51,333 nt of DNA from Capnocytophaga sp. (GCA_030530525.1 JAUMUT010000015.1:1-51333); one strand, 5' to 3'; numbered from the stretch's first letter, positions 1 through 8,286 are shown. The notes: generated from the letters alone by a model not told the origin. A program made the numbers and translations.

Positions 1-218
1 ATACTTTTTCCTAATATCCTCCAAATATTTTTTTACTTTTTTTAAAACTTTTTTTAATTGATTTATTCTCAGTTGTTTATAAATGAAAATTTTTGTCGTT
101 TCCTGAAGTTTTTGTGCTTTTTCTATTCGTTTTCGCTCGTTTTTGCTCCCTAAAAAACTCTTTTTTGTCCCTAAGGCTTCTCTACCACTATACAAATCCC
201 TTCCAATTGCTCCGAATA
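1..218 (-). other. Possible partial or degenerate ORF at left edge
   Basis: On the minus strand the frame stays open from just after a TAA at 219-221 to the window edge (about 72 codons) and reads as a Lys/Arg-rich peptide containing LGTKKSFLGSKNERKRIEKA. A different minus frame just upstream reads RELGVRVLKMRGVFRKYSEQ and stops at about 170, so the two together could be a frameshifted remnant or part of an interspersed repeat. No ATG or ribosome-binding site was found for the open frame, and I do not recognise the family. In such AT-rich DNA it may equally be chance. Confidence 0.2.
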
Positions 219-311
219 TTTACGAAATACCCCTCGCATTTTTAATACCCGAACTCCTAATTCCCTATGCAAACAAAGATTTATTAGAAATTTTTCTTCC
301 TTTTTAAACTA

Positions 312-370
312 AAAATATACAATAATATAATAGTATTTTTTTCAAACTACATTATATTATTGTATATTTT
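312..370 (-). terminator. 20-bp perfect AT-rich hairpin after guaB
   Basis: Arms 312-331 and 351-370 are perfect inverted repeats, separated by a 19-nt loop. The hairpin begins 10 nt beyond the guaB stop codon on the minus strand, so it is probably the guaB terminator. The stem contains a single G-C pair and no clean T tract follows, so it is not a textbook intrinsic terminator. Confidence 0.5.
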
Positions 371-380
371 ATGTCGTTAA

Positions 381-1853
381 TTAACGAGAATAGTTAGGAG
401 CCTCTTTGGTAATGGTTACATTATGTGGGTGACTTTCTGCAATACCGCTGGTTGTAATACGCACAAAACGCCCTGTTTCTTTGAGGGTTGGAATATCTTT
501 TGCTCCACAATATCCCATACCTGCACGAAGGCCTCCGATAAACTGATGCATACTTTCTTGCAATTCCCCTTTGTAAGGAACTCGCCCTACAATACCTTCG
601 GGAACTAATTTTTTGATATCTTCTTCTACATCTTGGAAATATCTGTCTTTACTACCTTTTTCCATTGCCTCAACAGACCCCATACCTCTATACGATTTGA
701 ATTTTCTTCCTTCAAATATAATAGTTTCTCCCGGAGATTCTTTAATTCCTGCTAATAATGAACCTAACATTACACAATCGGCACCTGCAGCAATAGCTTT
801 AACAATATCTCCTGTATAACGAATACCTCCATCGGCAATGACAGGAACACCTTTTCCTTTTAAAGCCTGAGCAACTTGCATAACTGCGGATAACTGCGGA
901 TACCCAACCCCAGCCACTACCCGAGTTGTACAGATTGAGCCTGGTCCTATGCCCACTTTTACCGCATCCGCACCATTTTCTGCTAAAAACAAAGCTGCTT
1001 CGGCGGTTGCGATATTACCAACTACAACATCTAAATTAGGAAATTTATGTTTTACATTTTTGAGAACAGTTACAACTCCTTGTGTATGTCCGTGCGCTGT
1101 ATCAATGATAAGAGCATCTACTCCTGCTTGTACAAGTGCTTCGGCGCGTTCTACGGCATCGGCAGTAACTCCTAATGCCGCAGCAACACGAAGTCTTCCA
1201 AGATTATCTTTATTGGAAACAGATTTGCTTTGCAGTTTAGCAATATCTCGGAAAGTGATTAATCCTACTAATTTGTAATCTTTATTAACAACAGGGAGTT
1301 TTTCTATCTTATTTCGTTCTAATATTCCTTCGGCATCTTTCATTGATGTGCCTTCTAAGGCAGTGATAAGATTTTTGCTTGTCATTACCTCAACGATAGG
1401 CCGTTTTGGGTTTCGCTCAAATCTTAAATCTCTGTTGGTAACGATACCTTTAAGCGTTCCGTTTTCATCTACAATAGGAATACCGCCAATATTATTTTCT
1501 TTCATACATAATTTGGCTTCTCCAACATTGGACGTAAGAGAAAGAGTAACGGGGTCAATAATCATACCGCTTTCTGCACGTTTTACTTTTCTTACTTGTT
1601 GTGCTTGTTCTTCTATGGTCATATTTTTATGAAGAACGCCAATGCCACCTTCGCGAGCGATAGCAATAGCCATTGCCGACTCGGTTACGGTATCCATCGC
1701 TGCGGAAACAATAGGGACATTTAGGAGGATATTTCTACTAAAATAAGATTGGATAGAAACTTCGCGAGGAAGTACTTCGGAGTAATTAGGGACTAATAAA
1801 ACATCATCATAGGTTAGCCCCTCGCCTATGATTTTTAGGTTATTGGTATTCAT
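381..1853 (-). CDS. guaB: IMP dehydrogenase
   Basis: Cytosolic enzyme oxidising IMP to XMP with NAD+, the committed step of GMP synthesis. The 490-residue length is typical. The TIM-barrel catalytic core is interrupted by two CBS domains (about residues 97-205). The catalytic loop [11 protein letters not shown] carries the nucleophile Cys308, and the phosphate-binding segment [11 protein letters not shown] follows it. I chose the ATG at 1851-1853 ([20 protein letters not shown]) because an upstream in-frame extension would run through the -7 promoter box at 1878-1885. It lies downstream of murB on the same strand, without a clear terminator between them, but has its own promoter-like box. Confidence 0.97.
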   Translation of the reverse strand: MNTNNLKIIGEGLTYDDVLLVPNYSEVLPREVSIQSYFSRNILLNVPIVSAAMDTVTESAMAIAIAREGGIGVLHKNMTIEEQAQQVRKVKRAESGMIIDPVTLSLTSNVGEAKLCMKENNIGGIPIVDENGTLKGIVTNRDLRFERNPKRPIVEVMTSKNLITALEGTSMKDAEGILERNKIEKLPVVNKDYKLVGLITFRDIAKLQSKSVSNKDNLGRLRVAAALGVTADAVERAEALVQAGVDALIIDTAHGHTQGVVTVLKNVKHKFPNLDVVVGNIATAEAALFLAENGADAVKVGIGPGSICTTRVVAGVGYPQLSAVMQVAQALKGKGVPVIADGGIRYTGDIVKAIAAGADCVMLGSLLAGIKESPGETIIFEGRKFKSYRGMGSVEAMEKGSKDRYFQDVEEDIKKLVPEGIVGRVPYKGELQESMHQFIGGLRAGMGYCGAKDIPTLKETGRFVRITTSGIAESHPHNVTITKEAPNYSR

Positions 1854-1877
1854 AAAACAACTTTCAATAGTTGCACG

Positions 1878-1885
1878 CAAATATA
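1878..1885 (-). promoter_or_regulatory. guaB promoter -7 box (TATATTTG)
   Basis: The minus strand reads TATATTTG, matching the Bacteroidota -7 consensus TAnnTTTG, 24 nt upstream of the guaB ATG. No good -33 TTG was found at the expected distance. Confidence 0.55.
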
Positions 1886-2005
1886 AAACGAAATTTTGAG
1901 ATACACACTATTTTTTTGACATTTTTTTGTTGTTTTTTTAATCAAACCTAATAATTATCTTATAAAATAAATATATAATGTATTAAGAAAAATGTAAGTT
2001 ATTGT

Positions 2006-3019
2006 TTATAAAACATTTACCTCCATATCCAAATGAATTTGATAGGTATCAAAAACTGTTTTTTGTATAAATTTTGCCAATTGGTAAATATCATTTCCTG
2101 AAGCATTTCCATAATTTACTAAAACCAAGGCTTGCTGAGAATGCACTCCTGCATCTGCTTTTCGGTAGCCTTTTAGCCCACAAGAATCAATAAGGTAACC
2201 CGCAGGAATTTTCACTTCATTTGTAGAAACCTCATAATGAGGCATTTGCGGATATTTTTTTTGTAATTCTAAAAAGAAATCTTTACGAACAATCGGGTTT
2301 TTAAAAAAACTTCCGCTATTACCAAGTAGTGCAGGATTGGGTAATTTGCTTTGTCTAATAGTAATTATTGCTTGTGCAACATCTTGAATGGTATAATTTT
2401 TTATATTTTTTTCGGATAATTTTTTCTGAATATCTCCATAATTAATATGTAAAATATGATTTTCAGAAGACAAGCGGAACGTAACAGAAGTAATTACATA
2501 TTTGTCTTTGGCTTCATTCTTAAAAATAGACTCCCGATAGCCAAATTTACACTCTGCATTTGTAAAAGTATGAAGTGTTAAATTTTCTTTATGAATAGCT
2601 TGACATTCGGTCATTATATCTTTGATTTCCACGCCATAAGCTCCAATGTTTTGTACTAAAGTAGCACCTACATTTCCGTAAATGAGTGATAAATTTTCCG
2701 CTCCGCCGTAATTATTTTTTAGGCAAAATTGTACAAAATTATTCCAATTTTCACCAGCTTTAGCCGTTACATACACAAAATTTTCTTCCTTCCCTTTATG
2801 AACAGAAATTCCTTGTATATTTACCTGAATAACAGGTTGTTCTATATCTTTGGTAATCAATACGTTACTTCCTCCTCCAAAAATATAAGCATTTGGATAT
2901 TGCGACAAAGCCTCCCGAAGTTCTTCTTCAGTTTCTACTTGGATAAAAATTTTTGCTTTTGCATCAATTCCAAAAGTATTATAAGGTTTTAAAGAGATAT
3001 CTTTTTGTATGTTCATCAT
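2006..3019 (-). CDS. murB: UDP-N-acetylenolpyruvoylglucosamine reductase
   Basis: FAD-dependent cytosolic enzyme reducing UDP-GlcNAc-enolpyruvate to UDP-MurNAc, the second committed step of peptidoglycan precursor synthesis. At 337 aa it is the E. coli-like (type I) length. The FAD-binding motif GGGSNVL is at residues 48-54, the active-site YRES Arg is at 162, the proton-donor Ser237 lies in GNSGSFFKNP, and the C-terminal catalytic Glu333 is in DMEVNVL. The start is a double ATG (3019 or 3016), and the choice changes only one residue. A near-consensus promoter lies directly upstream at 3035-3066, and the carA terminator separates it from carA. Confidence 0.96.
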   Translation of the reverse strand: MMNIQKDISLKPYNTFGIDAKAKIFIQVETEEELREALSQYPNAYIFGGGSNVLITKDIEQPVIQVNIQGISVHKGKEENFVYVTAKAGENWNNFVQFCLKNNYGGAENLSLIYGNVGATLVQNIGAYGVEIKDIMTECQAIHKENLTLHTFTNAECKFGYRESIFKNEAKDKYVITSVTFRLSSENHILHINYGDIQKKLSEKNIKNYTIQDVAQAIITIRQSKLPNPALLGNSGSFFKNPIVRKDFFLELQKKYPQMPHYEVSTNEVKIPAGYLIDSCGLKGYRKADAGVHSQQALVLVNYGNASGNDIYQLAKFIQKTVFDTYQIHLDMEVNVL

Positions 3020-3034
3020 CTATAAATTATTAGG

Positions 3035-3066
3035 CAAAGATAATTTGTTTTTATAAAAATCCCAAA
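3035..3066 (-). promoter_or_regulatory. murB promoter (TTTG-N20-TATCTTTG)
   Basis: On the minus strand TTTG (3066-3063) is followed after 20 nt by TATCTTTG (3042-3035), a near-perfect Bacteroidota housekeeping promoter. The expected transcript start leaves a leader of only about 10 nt before the murB ATG. Confidence 0.8.
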
Positions 3067-3081
3067 TATTTTTTAAGAAAA

Positions 3082-3101
3082 AACCCTCTAAAAAGAGGGT
3101 T
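3082..3101 (-). terminator. carA intrinsic terminator
   Basis: An 8-bp stem (AACCCTCT / AGAGGGTT) with a 4-nt loop, followed on the minus strand by a T-rich run, 24 nt past the carA stop codon. Confidence 0.85.
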
Positions 3102-3125
3102 CATAAAAAATGACTATGCAATAAT

Positions 3126-4238
3126 TTATTTGGATAAATTATTTTCTATTAATTGAATAAATTGCTCAAACAAATATTGCGCATCGTGAGGACCTGGTGC
3201 TGCCTCAGGGTGATATTGTACGCTAAAACAATTTTTATTTTTTAGTCTGATGCCCATTACTGTATTGTCGTTCAAATGAATATGAGTAATTTCTACGTTA
3301 GGATTGGCTTCGGCTTGTTTTCTATCTACCGCAAATCCGTGATTTTGAGAGGTGATTTCACTTTTTCCTGTTATCAAATTTTTCACAGGGTGATTAATTC
3401 CACGATGCCCATTATGCATTTTGTACGTAGAAATTCCGTTGGCAAGCGCAATAATTTGATGCCCTAAACAAATACCAAATAGAGGATAATTTTTTTCTAT
3501 AATTTTTTTGGTAAGCTCAATAACTTCGTGTAGAGGTTCGGGGTCGCCAGGTCCGTTGGATAAGAAGTAACCATCTGGTTTCCAGCTTTCTAATTCTTGC
3601 AAAGTAGCATTATAAGGAAAAACTTTTATATATACATCTCGCTTTGCTAAATTACGAAGAATATTTTGTTTTATGCCCAAATCTAAGGCTGCAACTTTGT
3701 ATTTTGCATTTTCATTACCTATAAAATAAGGCTCTTTGGTAGAAACTTTGGAAGCTAATTCTAAGCCTTTCATACTTGGTTGTGCTTGCAATTGCTTTTT
3801 AAGCTCGTCCAATTTATCTACTTCGGTAGAAATAACGGCATTCATAGAGCCATTATCACGAATATAAGCCACCAAAGCGCGTGTATCTATATTGCAAACA
3901 GCAAAAAGATTATTTTTTTGAAAGAAATCTTCCAATGAAGTATCTGCAAGAGAGCGAGAATATTCGTAACTGAAATTACGACAAACAAGCCCCGCAATTT
4001 TTACTCCGCCAGATTCATTTTCTTCGGAATTTGTTCCATAATTACCAATATGAGCCGTAGCGGTAACCATTATTTGTCCTGAATAAGAAGGGTCAGTAAA
4101 AATTTCCTGATAGCCCATCATTCCTGTATTAAAACAAATTTCGCCGAAGGCTGTACCCTCACCCGCTACGGAATTTCCGTAAAAAGCGGTACCATCTGCA
4201 AGCAATACCACTGCTTTTTTCTTTTCTTGATATTTCAT
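3126..4238 (-). CDS. carA: Carbamoyl-phosphate synthase small subunit (glutaminase)
   Basis: Glutamine amidotransferase subunit that releases ammonia from glutamine for carbamoyl phosphate synthesis, feeding pyrimidine and arginine pathways. At 370 aa it has the N-terminal CPSase small-chain domain (residues 8-140) and a C-terminal class-I amidotransferase domain. The GICLGHQ nucleophile elbow has Cys257, and the partners His343 and Glu345 lie in QYHPEA. The large subunit carB is not in this window, so the two subunits are not encoded side by side on this (downstream) side. The minus-strand box TATTTTTG at 4272-4265 is the likely promoter -7. The gene ends in a strong terminator. Confidence 0.96.
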   Translation of the reverse strand: MKYQEKKKAVVLLADGTAFYGNSVAGEGTAFGEICFNTGMMGYQEIFTDPSYSGQIMVTATAHIGNYGTNSEENESGGVKIAGLVCRNFSYEYSRSLADTSLEDFFQKNNLFAVCNIDTRALVAYIRDNGSMNAVISTEVDKLDELKKQLQAQPSMKGLELASKVSTKEPYFIGNENAKYKVAALDLGIKQNILRNLAKRDVYIKVFPYNATLQELESWKPDGYFLSNGPGDPEPLHEVIELTKKIIEKNYPLFGICLGHQIIALANGISTYKMHNGHRGINHPVKNLITGKSEITSQNHGFAVDRKQAEANPNVEITHIHLNDNTVMGIRLKNKNCFSVQYHPEAAPGPHDAQYLFEQFIQLIENNLSK

Positions 4239-4264
4239 TGAAATTAATGGAATAAAATTTGGTG

Positions 4265-4272
4265 CAAAAATA
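4265..4272 (-). promoter_or_regulatory. carA promoter -7 box (TATTTTTG)
   Basis: TAnnTTTG match on the minus strand, 26 nt upstream of the carA ATG, within the 191-nt divergent region shared with the nrnA-like gene. No -33 TTG was found at the expected spacing. Confidence 0.5.
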
Positions 4273-4398
4273 ATAATTTTACAGATAATAAAATATTTTT
4301 TTATAGATTTTTTTTATAATTTTTAATCTTTATTTTTTTCTTGTAGTGTAAAAAATGTTTCCTTTTTAAAAAAAATAGAATTATTGACAAAAAAGTAG

Positions 4399-4425
4399 TT
4401 TGGAATAAAAAAAATTGTATCTTTG
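4399..4425 (+). promoter_or_regulatory. Promoter of the nrnA-like gene, abutting its ATG
   Basis: TTTG at 4399-4402 and TATCTTTG at 4418-4425 with a 15-nt spacer, shorter than the usual 19-20. The G of the -7 box is only 4 nt from the ATG at 4430, so the predicted transcript start falls on or next to the start codon and the mRNA would be leaderless. Confidence 0.6.
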
Positions 4426-4429
4426 CGCT

Positions 4430-5461
4430 ATGAATTTACACGATATTAAAAACATAAGACAATTATTAGATTCACAACCTATAATAAGTATCATTCCGCA
4501 TACCAACCCTGATGGCGACGCTATTGGGAGCTGTTTGGGCTTGTATCATTTTTTGAAAATGCACGAATACGATGTGGAAATTGTTTCTCCAACAGATTTT
4601 CCTGAATTTTTAAAATGGATGCCTGGTGCGGAAAATATTATCATTTATACTGAAAATATTCAAAAAGCAACGCAAAGATTAAACGACTCTGGGCTTATTT
4701 TCACCTTAGATTTTAATAATTTGCTTCGTGCTTATCCTTTAACCGAAATTCTTAGAAATTCTTCGGCTTCTTTTGTTATGATTGACCATCATCAGCAACC
4801 TGATACCTATGCGGAAGTAATGTATTCTGAGCCAACGGCAAGTTCTACTTGCGAACTTATTTATAAATTTATTGATGCTCTTGGCGAACGAAATAGCATT
4901 GATAAAAACATCGCAACTTGCTTATACACAGGCATAATGACCGATACGGGAGGCTTCCGTTATAGCCTAACATCGGCAACCACGCATCGTATAACGGCTT
5001 TCCTTGTAGATAAAGGGGCAAATTGCAGCCAAATTAGTTCCAATGTATTGGATAGTCACACGCACGACAGGCTTTTACTTTTAGGGAAAGCCTTAGAAAA
5101 CCTTGTGTATCTTCCTGAATATCAGACTTCTTATATCTCTTTGAGTAGTAAAGAATTAAAACAATTTCATTTCAGAAAAGGAGATACTGAAGGCATTGTA
5201 AATTATGGATTACGAATAAAAGAAGCAGAACTTTCTGTTATTTTCATTGAAAATGAAGAAGATGGAGTTATAAAAATATCTTTCCGTTCTAAAACAAATA
5301 TAGATGTAAATCTATTTGCACGTACTTATTTTAATGGAGGAGGGCATATCAATGCTGCTGGTGGTGGGTCAAGTAGCTCTTTACAAGAAACTATTGACCG
5401 ATTTTTGGAAGTTTTACCCGATTTTTTAGCAATGCCTAACGCAAGAAATAATAATATTTAA
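4430..5461 (+). CDS. nrnA: DHH/DHHA1 phosphoesterase (oligoribonuclease/pAp-phosphatase-like)
   Basis: Member of the NrnA/RecJ-like DHH family; relatives degrade short oligoribonucleotides and dephosphorylate 3'-phosphoadenosine 5'-phosphate in the cytosol. At 343 aa it shows DHH motif I (HTNPDGD, 24-30), motif II (LDFNN, about 93-97), the DHH signature at 119-121, motif IV (TGIMTDTGGF) and a C-terminal DHHA1 substrate-binding segment (GGGHINAAGG). I chose the ATG at 4430 because MNLHDIKNIR matches the family N-terminus, while an upstream TTG at 4415 would place the promoter inside the gene. The stop is 4 nt before gldI, so the two are probably co-transcribed. The symbol is by family resemblance. 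Confidence 0.88.
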   Translation: MNLHDIKNIRQLLDSQPIISIIPHTNPDGDAIGSCLGLYHFLKMHEYDVEIVSPTDFPEFLKWMPGAENIIIYTENIQKATQRLNDSGLIFTLDFNNLLRAYPLTEILRNSSASFVMIDHHQQPDTYAEVMYSEPTASSTCELIYKFIDALGERNSIDKNIATCLYTGIMTDTGGFRYSLTSATTHRITAFLVDKGANCSQISSNVLDSHTHDRLLLLGKALENLVYLPEYQTSYISLSSKELKQFHFRKGDTEGIVNYGLRIKEAELSVIFIENEEDGVIKISFRSKTNIDVNLFARTYFNGGGHINAAGGGSSSSLQETIDRFLEVLPDFLAMPNARNNNI

Positions 5462-5465
5462 TATA

Positions 5466-6023
5466 ATGCACCGATTTTTATATCTTTTCATAGTTTTTTT
5501 GATGATTTCTTGTGCAAAAAAAGAAGCCAGACGCCCTGTTACTATCAAAACTAACACTTTTTTGAAAGAATCCGCAGAAAAAAACCGAAAATTAGTAATG
5601 GAACAAGAAGCCGAAATAGATGCTATTGTTGCCAAAGATACTTTACACACCTATCTTTCTTCCAAAGATGGCTTTAAATACTATTATATAGAAGAAAATA
5701 AAAATAGTACTTATACGCCAAAGTTTGGAGATATTATAGATTTTACATATAGTATATCCGATATTTACGGAAAAGAAATTTATTCCAAAGATGATAAAAA
5801 AATTGTAACCTATCATATGGATAAAGAAGAACTTTTCCAAGGGCTTCGGTTGGCTCTCAAACGAATGAAAGAAGGTGAAGAAGTAGTGTTTTTCTTACCA
5901 TCAGAATTGGCTTTTGGTTACCACGGAGATAACCATAAAATAGGTACGAACAAACCTGTAAAAGTACAAGTACACGTCCTGAAAATTACCGAAGTAAAAG
6001 AAGAAGAACCAAAAGAAGAATAA
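5466..6023 (+). CDS. gldI: Gliding-motility FKBP-type PPIase lipoprotein GldI
   Basis: Lipoprotein peptidyl-prolyl isomerase; in Flavobacterium johnsoniae GldI is needed for gliding and the linked type IX secretion phenotype. The 185-aa product has a short hydrophobic signal ending in a MISC lipobox (Cys16), a charged spacer, and an FKBP domain at about residues 70-180 (FGDIIDFTYSISDIYGKEIY, then LRLALKRMKEGEEVVFFLPS). It starts 4 nt after the DHH phosphoesterase gene and is followed by a second PPIase lipoprotein, suggesting an operon for envelope protein folding. The C-terminus is Lys/Glu-rich. Confidence 0.9.
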   Translation: MHRFLYLFIVFLMISCAKKEARRPVTIKTNTFLKESAEKNRKLVMEQEAEIDAIVAKDTLHTYLSSKDGFKYYYIEENKNSTYTPKFGDIIDFTYSISDIYGKEIYSKDDKKIVTYHMDKEELFQGLRLALKRMKEGEEVVFFLPSELAFGYHGDNHKIGTNKPVKVQVHVLKITEVKEEEPKEE

Positions 6024-6066
6024 ATTATTGTATAAATTTTCATTTTATTATAAAAAAATTATCTTT

Positions 6067-7185
6067 ATGAAAAAAATTGGATTGTTGGCATTAGCTTTGC
6101 CATTAGTATTCAGTAGTTGTAAGTCAAAATATCCTAATTTAAAAGATGGCTTATATGCGGATATTCAAACCAATAAAGGCGATATGCTCATAGAATTGTA
6201 CTATGATGCTACCCCTATCACGGTGGCAAATTTTGTTAGTTTGGCCGAAGGAAAAAACACGTATGTAGTAGATTCTCTTAAAGGGAAACCTTACTATAAC
6301 GGAACTATTTTCCATCGGGTTATCAAAGATTTTATGATACAAGGTGGCGATAGAACTGCAACAGGTGCAGGAAGCCCTGGTTATCAATTTGCTGACGAAT
6401 TTGTAGATACTTTACAATTTACCAAAAAAGGACAACTCGCTATGGCAAACGCAGGTCCGGCTACCAACGGAAGCCAATTCTTCATCACACAAGTGCCAAC
6501 AGCGTGGCTTACAGGTATGCATACTATTTTCGGGCAAGTAGTTCAGGGAGAGGCTGTTATAGATACTATTGCAGCGGTTAAAACTACCAATGACAAGCCA
6601 GAAGCTCCTATCCGTATCAATAAAGTAGAAATTATCCGTAAAGGAAAAAATGCAGAATCTTTCAATGCGGTAAGAGTTTTTGACGATTTTATGAAAAAAG
6701 AAACCGAGCAGGCAAAACTAAAAGAAGAAAAAAACAAAGCCCTCACTGCTAAATTCTTGAACGAAATACAAAACCAAGAACAAACAGCTACAGCTTACCC
6801 TTCTGGAATAAAAATTTTCCAACTTGCCAAAGGCACTGACCAAAAACCAACACACCAAGACAATGTTTTGGTAAAATATGCAGGCTTTTTAAAATCGGAC
6901 GGAATGCTCTTTGACAGCAATATGCTTCAAGTAGCCCAAGAATATGGTATATATGACAAACGTCGTGAATTGGGCGGAGGTTATGAGGCTTTCCCTATTC
7001 CTTACAACCAATCGGCACAACTTATCCCAGGATTTAAAGAAGCGCTTCTTTCTATGAATGTTGGAGATAAAATTCGTGTCTTTATCCCTTCGGCATTGGC
7101 TTACGGAGAAAATGGAGCAGGAAATATTATCCCTCCTAACGCTGATTTAATTTTTGATATAGAAATCACAGGAATAGCAAAATAA
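6067..7185 (+). CDS. Cyclophilin-FKBP fusion PPIase lipoprotein
   Basis: Predicted periplasm-facing lipoprotein with two unrelated prolyl-isomerase domains. Signal peptide with lipobox (FSSC, Cys18). A cyclophilin domain spans about residues 28-190, with FHRVIKDFMIQGGD carrying the catalytic Arg84, then GSQFFIT and WLTGMHTIFGQV. A charged helical linker at 200-240 leads to an FKBP domain at about 265-372 (VKYAGFLKSDGMLFDSN, LIPGFKEALLSMNVGDK). I chose the ATG at 6067 because it begins a proper lipoprotein signal; the upstream in-frame start at 6028 would add 13 residues ahead of it. It lies 43 nt after gldI, is probably co-transcribed with it, and ends at a hairpin terminator. Confidence 0.9.
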   Translation: MKKIGLLALALPLVFSSCKSKYPNLKDGLYADIQTNKGDMLIELYYDATPITVANFVSLAEGKNTYVVDSLKGKPYYNGTIFHRVIKDFMIQGGDRTATGAGSPGYQFADEFVDTLQFTKKGQLAMANAGPATNGSQFFITQVPTAWLTGMHTIFGQVVQGEAVIDTIAAVKTTNDKPEAPIRINKVEIIRKGKNAESFNAVRVFDDFMKKETEQAKLKEEKNKALTAKFLNEIQNQEQTATAYPSGIKIFQLAKGTDQKPTHQDNVLVKYAGFLKSDGMLFDSNMLQVAQEYGIYDKRRELGGGYEAFPIPYNQSAQLIPGFKEALLSMNVGDKIRVFIPSALAYGENGAGNIIPPNADLIFDIEITGIAK

Positions 7186-7200
7186 TTTATTAAAAAATAA

Positions 7201-7239
7201 AAATATTCGTATCTCTTCATAGGTGCGAATATTTTTTTT
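7201..7239 (+). terminator. Terminator of the gldI/PPIase operon
   Basis: 9-bp stem AAATATTCG (7201-7209) / CGAATATTT (7226-7234) followed by a T run, 15 nt after the PPIase stop codon. Confidence 0.8.
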
Positions 7240-7293
7240 CCATATTTTTTCTTAAAATAAAGACAAAAATTTAATTAAATAAAAATATTATCG

Positions 7294-7301
7294 TAACTTT
7301 G
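7294..7301 (+). promoter_or_regulatory. Promoter -7 box (TAACTTTG) for the BatC-like gene
   Basis: TAnnTTTG match 26 nt upstream of the ATG at 7328. No -33 TTG was found at the usual spacing. Confidence 0.6.
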
Positions 7302-7327
7302 TTTAAATTTTCTCATAGTAAATAATA

Positions 7328-8209
7328 ATGAAAAAAATAATATTTATCCTCTCTTGTATTAGCCTTCCAAGTTGGGCGCAAGAACAAAATTTAACCAAAG
7401 AAGAACAAAAAAAACTACAAAAAGCACAACAAGAATCTTCTGCTTTTGCTTATGAAGGATTTGAAGCAAATAAAAATAAAAAGCCTATACAATCCGAGAT
7501 GGATTACCGAAAATCTATCTCTAAAAACAAAAATAATACTGCTGCTCAGTACAATATGGGCGACCTTCTTTTCCAACAAAAAAACTACAAAGAAGCCTCT
7601 GGTTTTTATCAAGAAGCCTCTATTAGTAAAGGAGCAACCAAAGAAGAAAAGCATAAAGCATATCATAATTTAGGAAATATTGCAATGGAAGAAAAGCAAT
7701 ATGACAAAGCCGTCCTTGCTTATAAAGAAGCCTTACGAAATAATCCTACTGACGAAGAAACTCGGTATAACTTGGCCGTTGCAAAAGAAATGTTGAAGAA
7801 AAATCCTCCTCAAAACCAAGATAACAACAACAATCAAGATAAAAATAACGATAATAAAGACCAAGACAACCAACAAAACCAGAATAATAACCAAGATAAC
7901 CAACAAAATAACAATAATCAAGACCAAAACAAAGACCAATCTAACGAAAATAAAGACAATAAAGACCAAAATAACCAACAGAACCAAAATAACAACCAAG
8001 ACAATCAACAAAATAATGACAATTCTAACGGAGAAGACCAAAAGAACGCTCCTGAAAACCAAAACGGAGACAATCCGCAAGGCAAACTTTCTCCTGAGCA
8101 AGCCAAACGAATCTTAGATGCTATGCACAATGAAGAAAAGAAAACCCAAGAAAAAGTAAATGCACAACGTGTGAAAGGAAAACCCGTTCGTACAGAAAAA
8201 GATTGGTAA
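7328..8209 (+). CDS. BatC-like secreted TPR protein with Gln/Asn-rich tail
   Basis: The 293-aa exported protein has a signal peptide ending SWAQ and two or three TPR units (about residues 55-155; NMGDLLFQQKNYKEASGFYQ, NLGNIAMEEKQYDKAVLAYK). A low-complexity Asn/Gln/Asp/Lys tail follows (about 158-250), then a conserved-looking C-terminal segment (LSPEQAKRILDAMHNEEKKT). The TPR plus Q/N-rich layout and the C-terminal motif match BatC proteins of Bacteroidota aerotolerance (Bat) operons, but no batA, batB, batD or batE lies beside it. A 19-codon block is duplicated in the tail (7856-7912 and 7961-8017). It has its own promoter box and is monocistronic here. Confidence 0.7.
   Translation: MKKIIFILSCISLPSWAQEQNLTKEEQKKLQKAQQESSAFAYEGFEANKNKKPIQSEMDYRKSISKNKNNTAAQYNMGDLLFQQKNYKEASGFYQEASISKGATKEEKHKAYHNLGNIAMEEKQYDKAVLAYKEALRNNPTDEETRYNLAVAKEMLKKNPPQNQDNNNNQDKNNDNKDQDNQQNQNNNQDNQQNNNNQDQNKDQSNENKDNKDQNNQQNQNNNQDNQQNNDNSNGEDQKNAPENQNGDNPQGKLSPEQAKRILDAMHNEEKKTQEKVNAQRVKGKPVRTEKDW
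7856..8017 (+). repeat. Duplicated 57-bp Gln/Asn-coding block
   Basis: Copies at 7856-7912 and 7961-8017 are 105 nt apart in the same frame and encode nearly identical peptides (KDQ-N/D-NQQNQNNNQDNQQNN). Several synonymous third-base differences separate the copies, so the duplication is not recent. Confidence 0.8.
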
Positions 8210-8261
8210 ATCTAATTTAAAAATATTTTTAATCCTAAAATAAAAAGTATATAATTTATTG

Positions 8262-8269
8262 TATCTTTG
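8262..8269 (+). promoter_or_regulatory. Promoter -7 box (TATCTTTG) for the GH92 gene
   Basis: Perfect TAnnTTTG, 17 nt upstream of the GH92 ATG; the implied leader is about 11-12 nt. No convincing -33 element was found. Confidence 0.6.
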
Positions 8270-8286
8270 TCGCAAATAATTTCCCA

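Noticed and set aside
949-1278. Plus-strand open frames within guaB
   Set aside because: They lie opposite a fully conserved IMP dehydrogenase gene and have no promoter or family resemblance.
4415-4429. Upstream TTG start for the DHH phosphoesterase
   Set aside because: The extra residues would overlap the -7 promoter box and do not match the family N-terminus.
7800-8030. Repeated AACAA/CAAGA units considered as CRISPR or tandem repeat array
   Set aside because: The units are irregular, in frame, and encode the Q/N tail; no conserved repeat with unique spacers is present.
7733-8101. 122-codon open frame on the minus strand opposite the Gln/Asn-rich tail
   Set aside because: It is the reverse of a low-complexity AAT/CAA tract, giving a Val/Leu/Ile-only shadow peptide with no start context.
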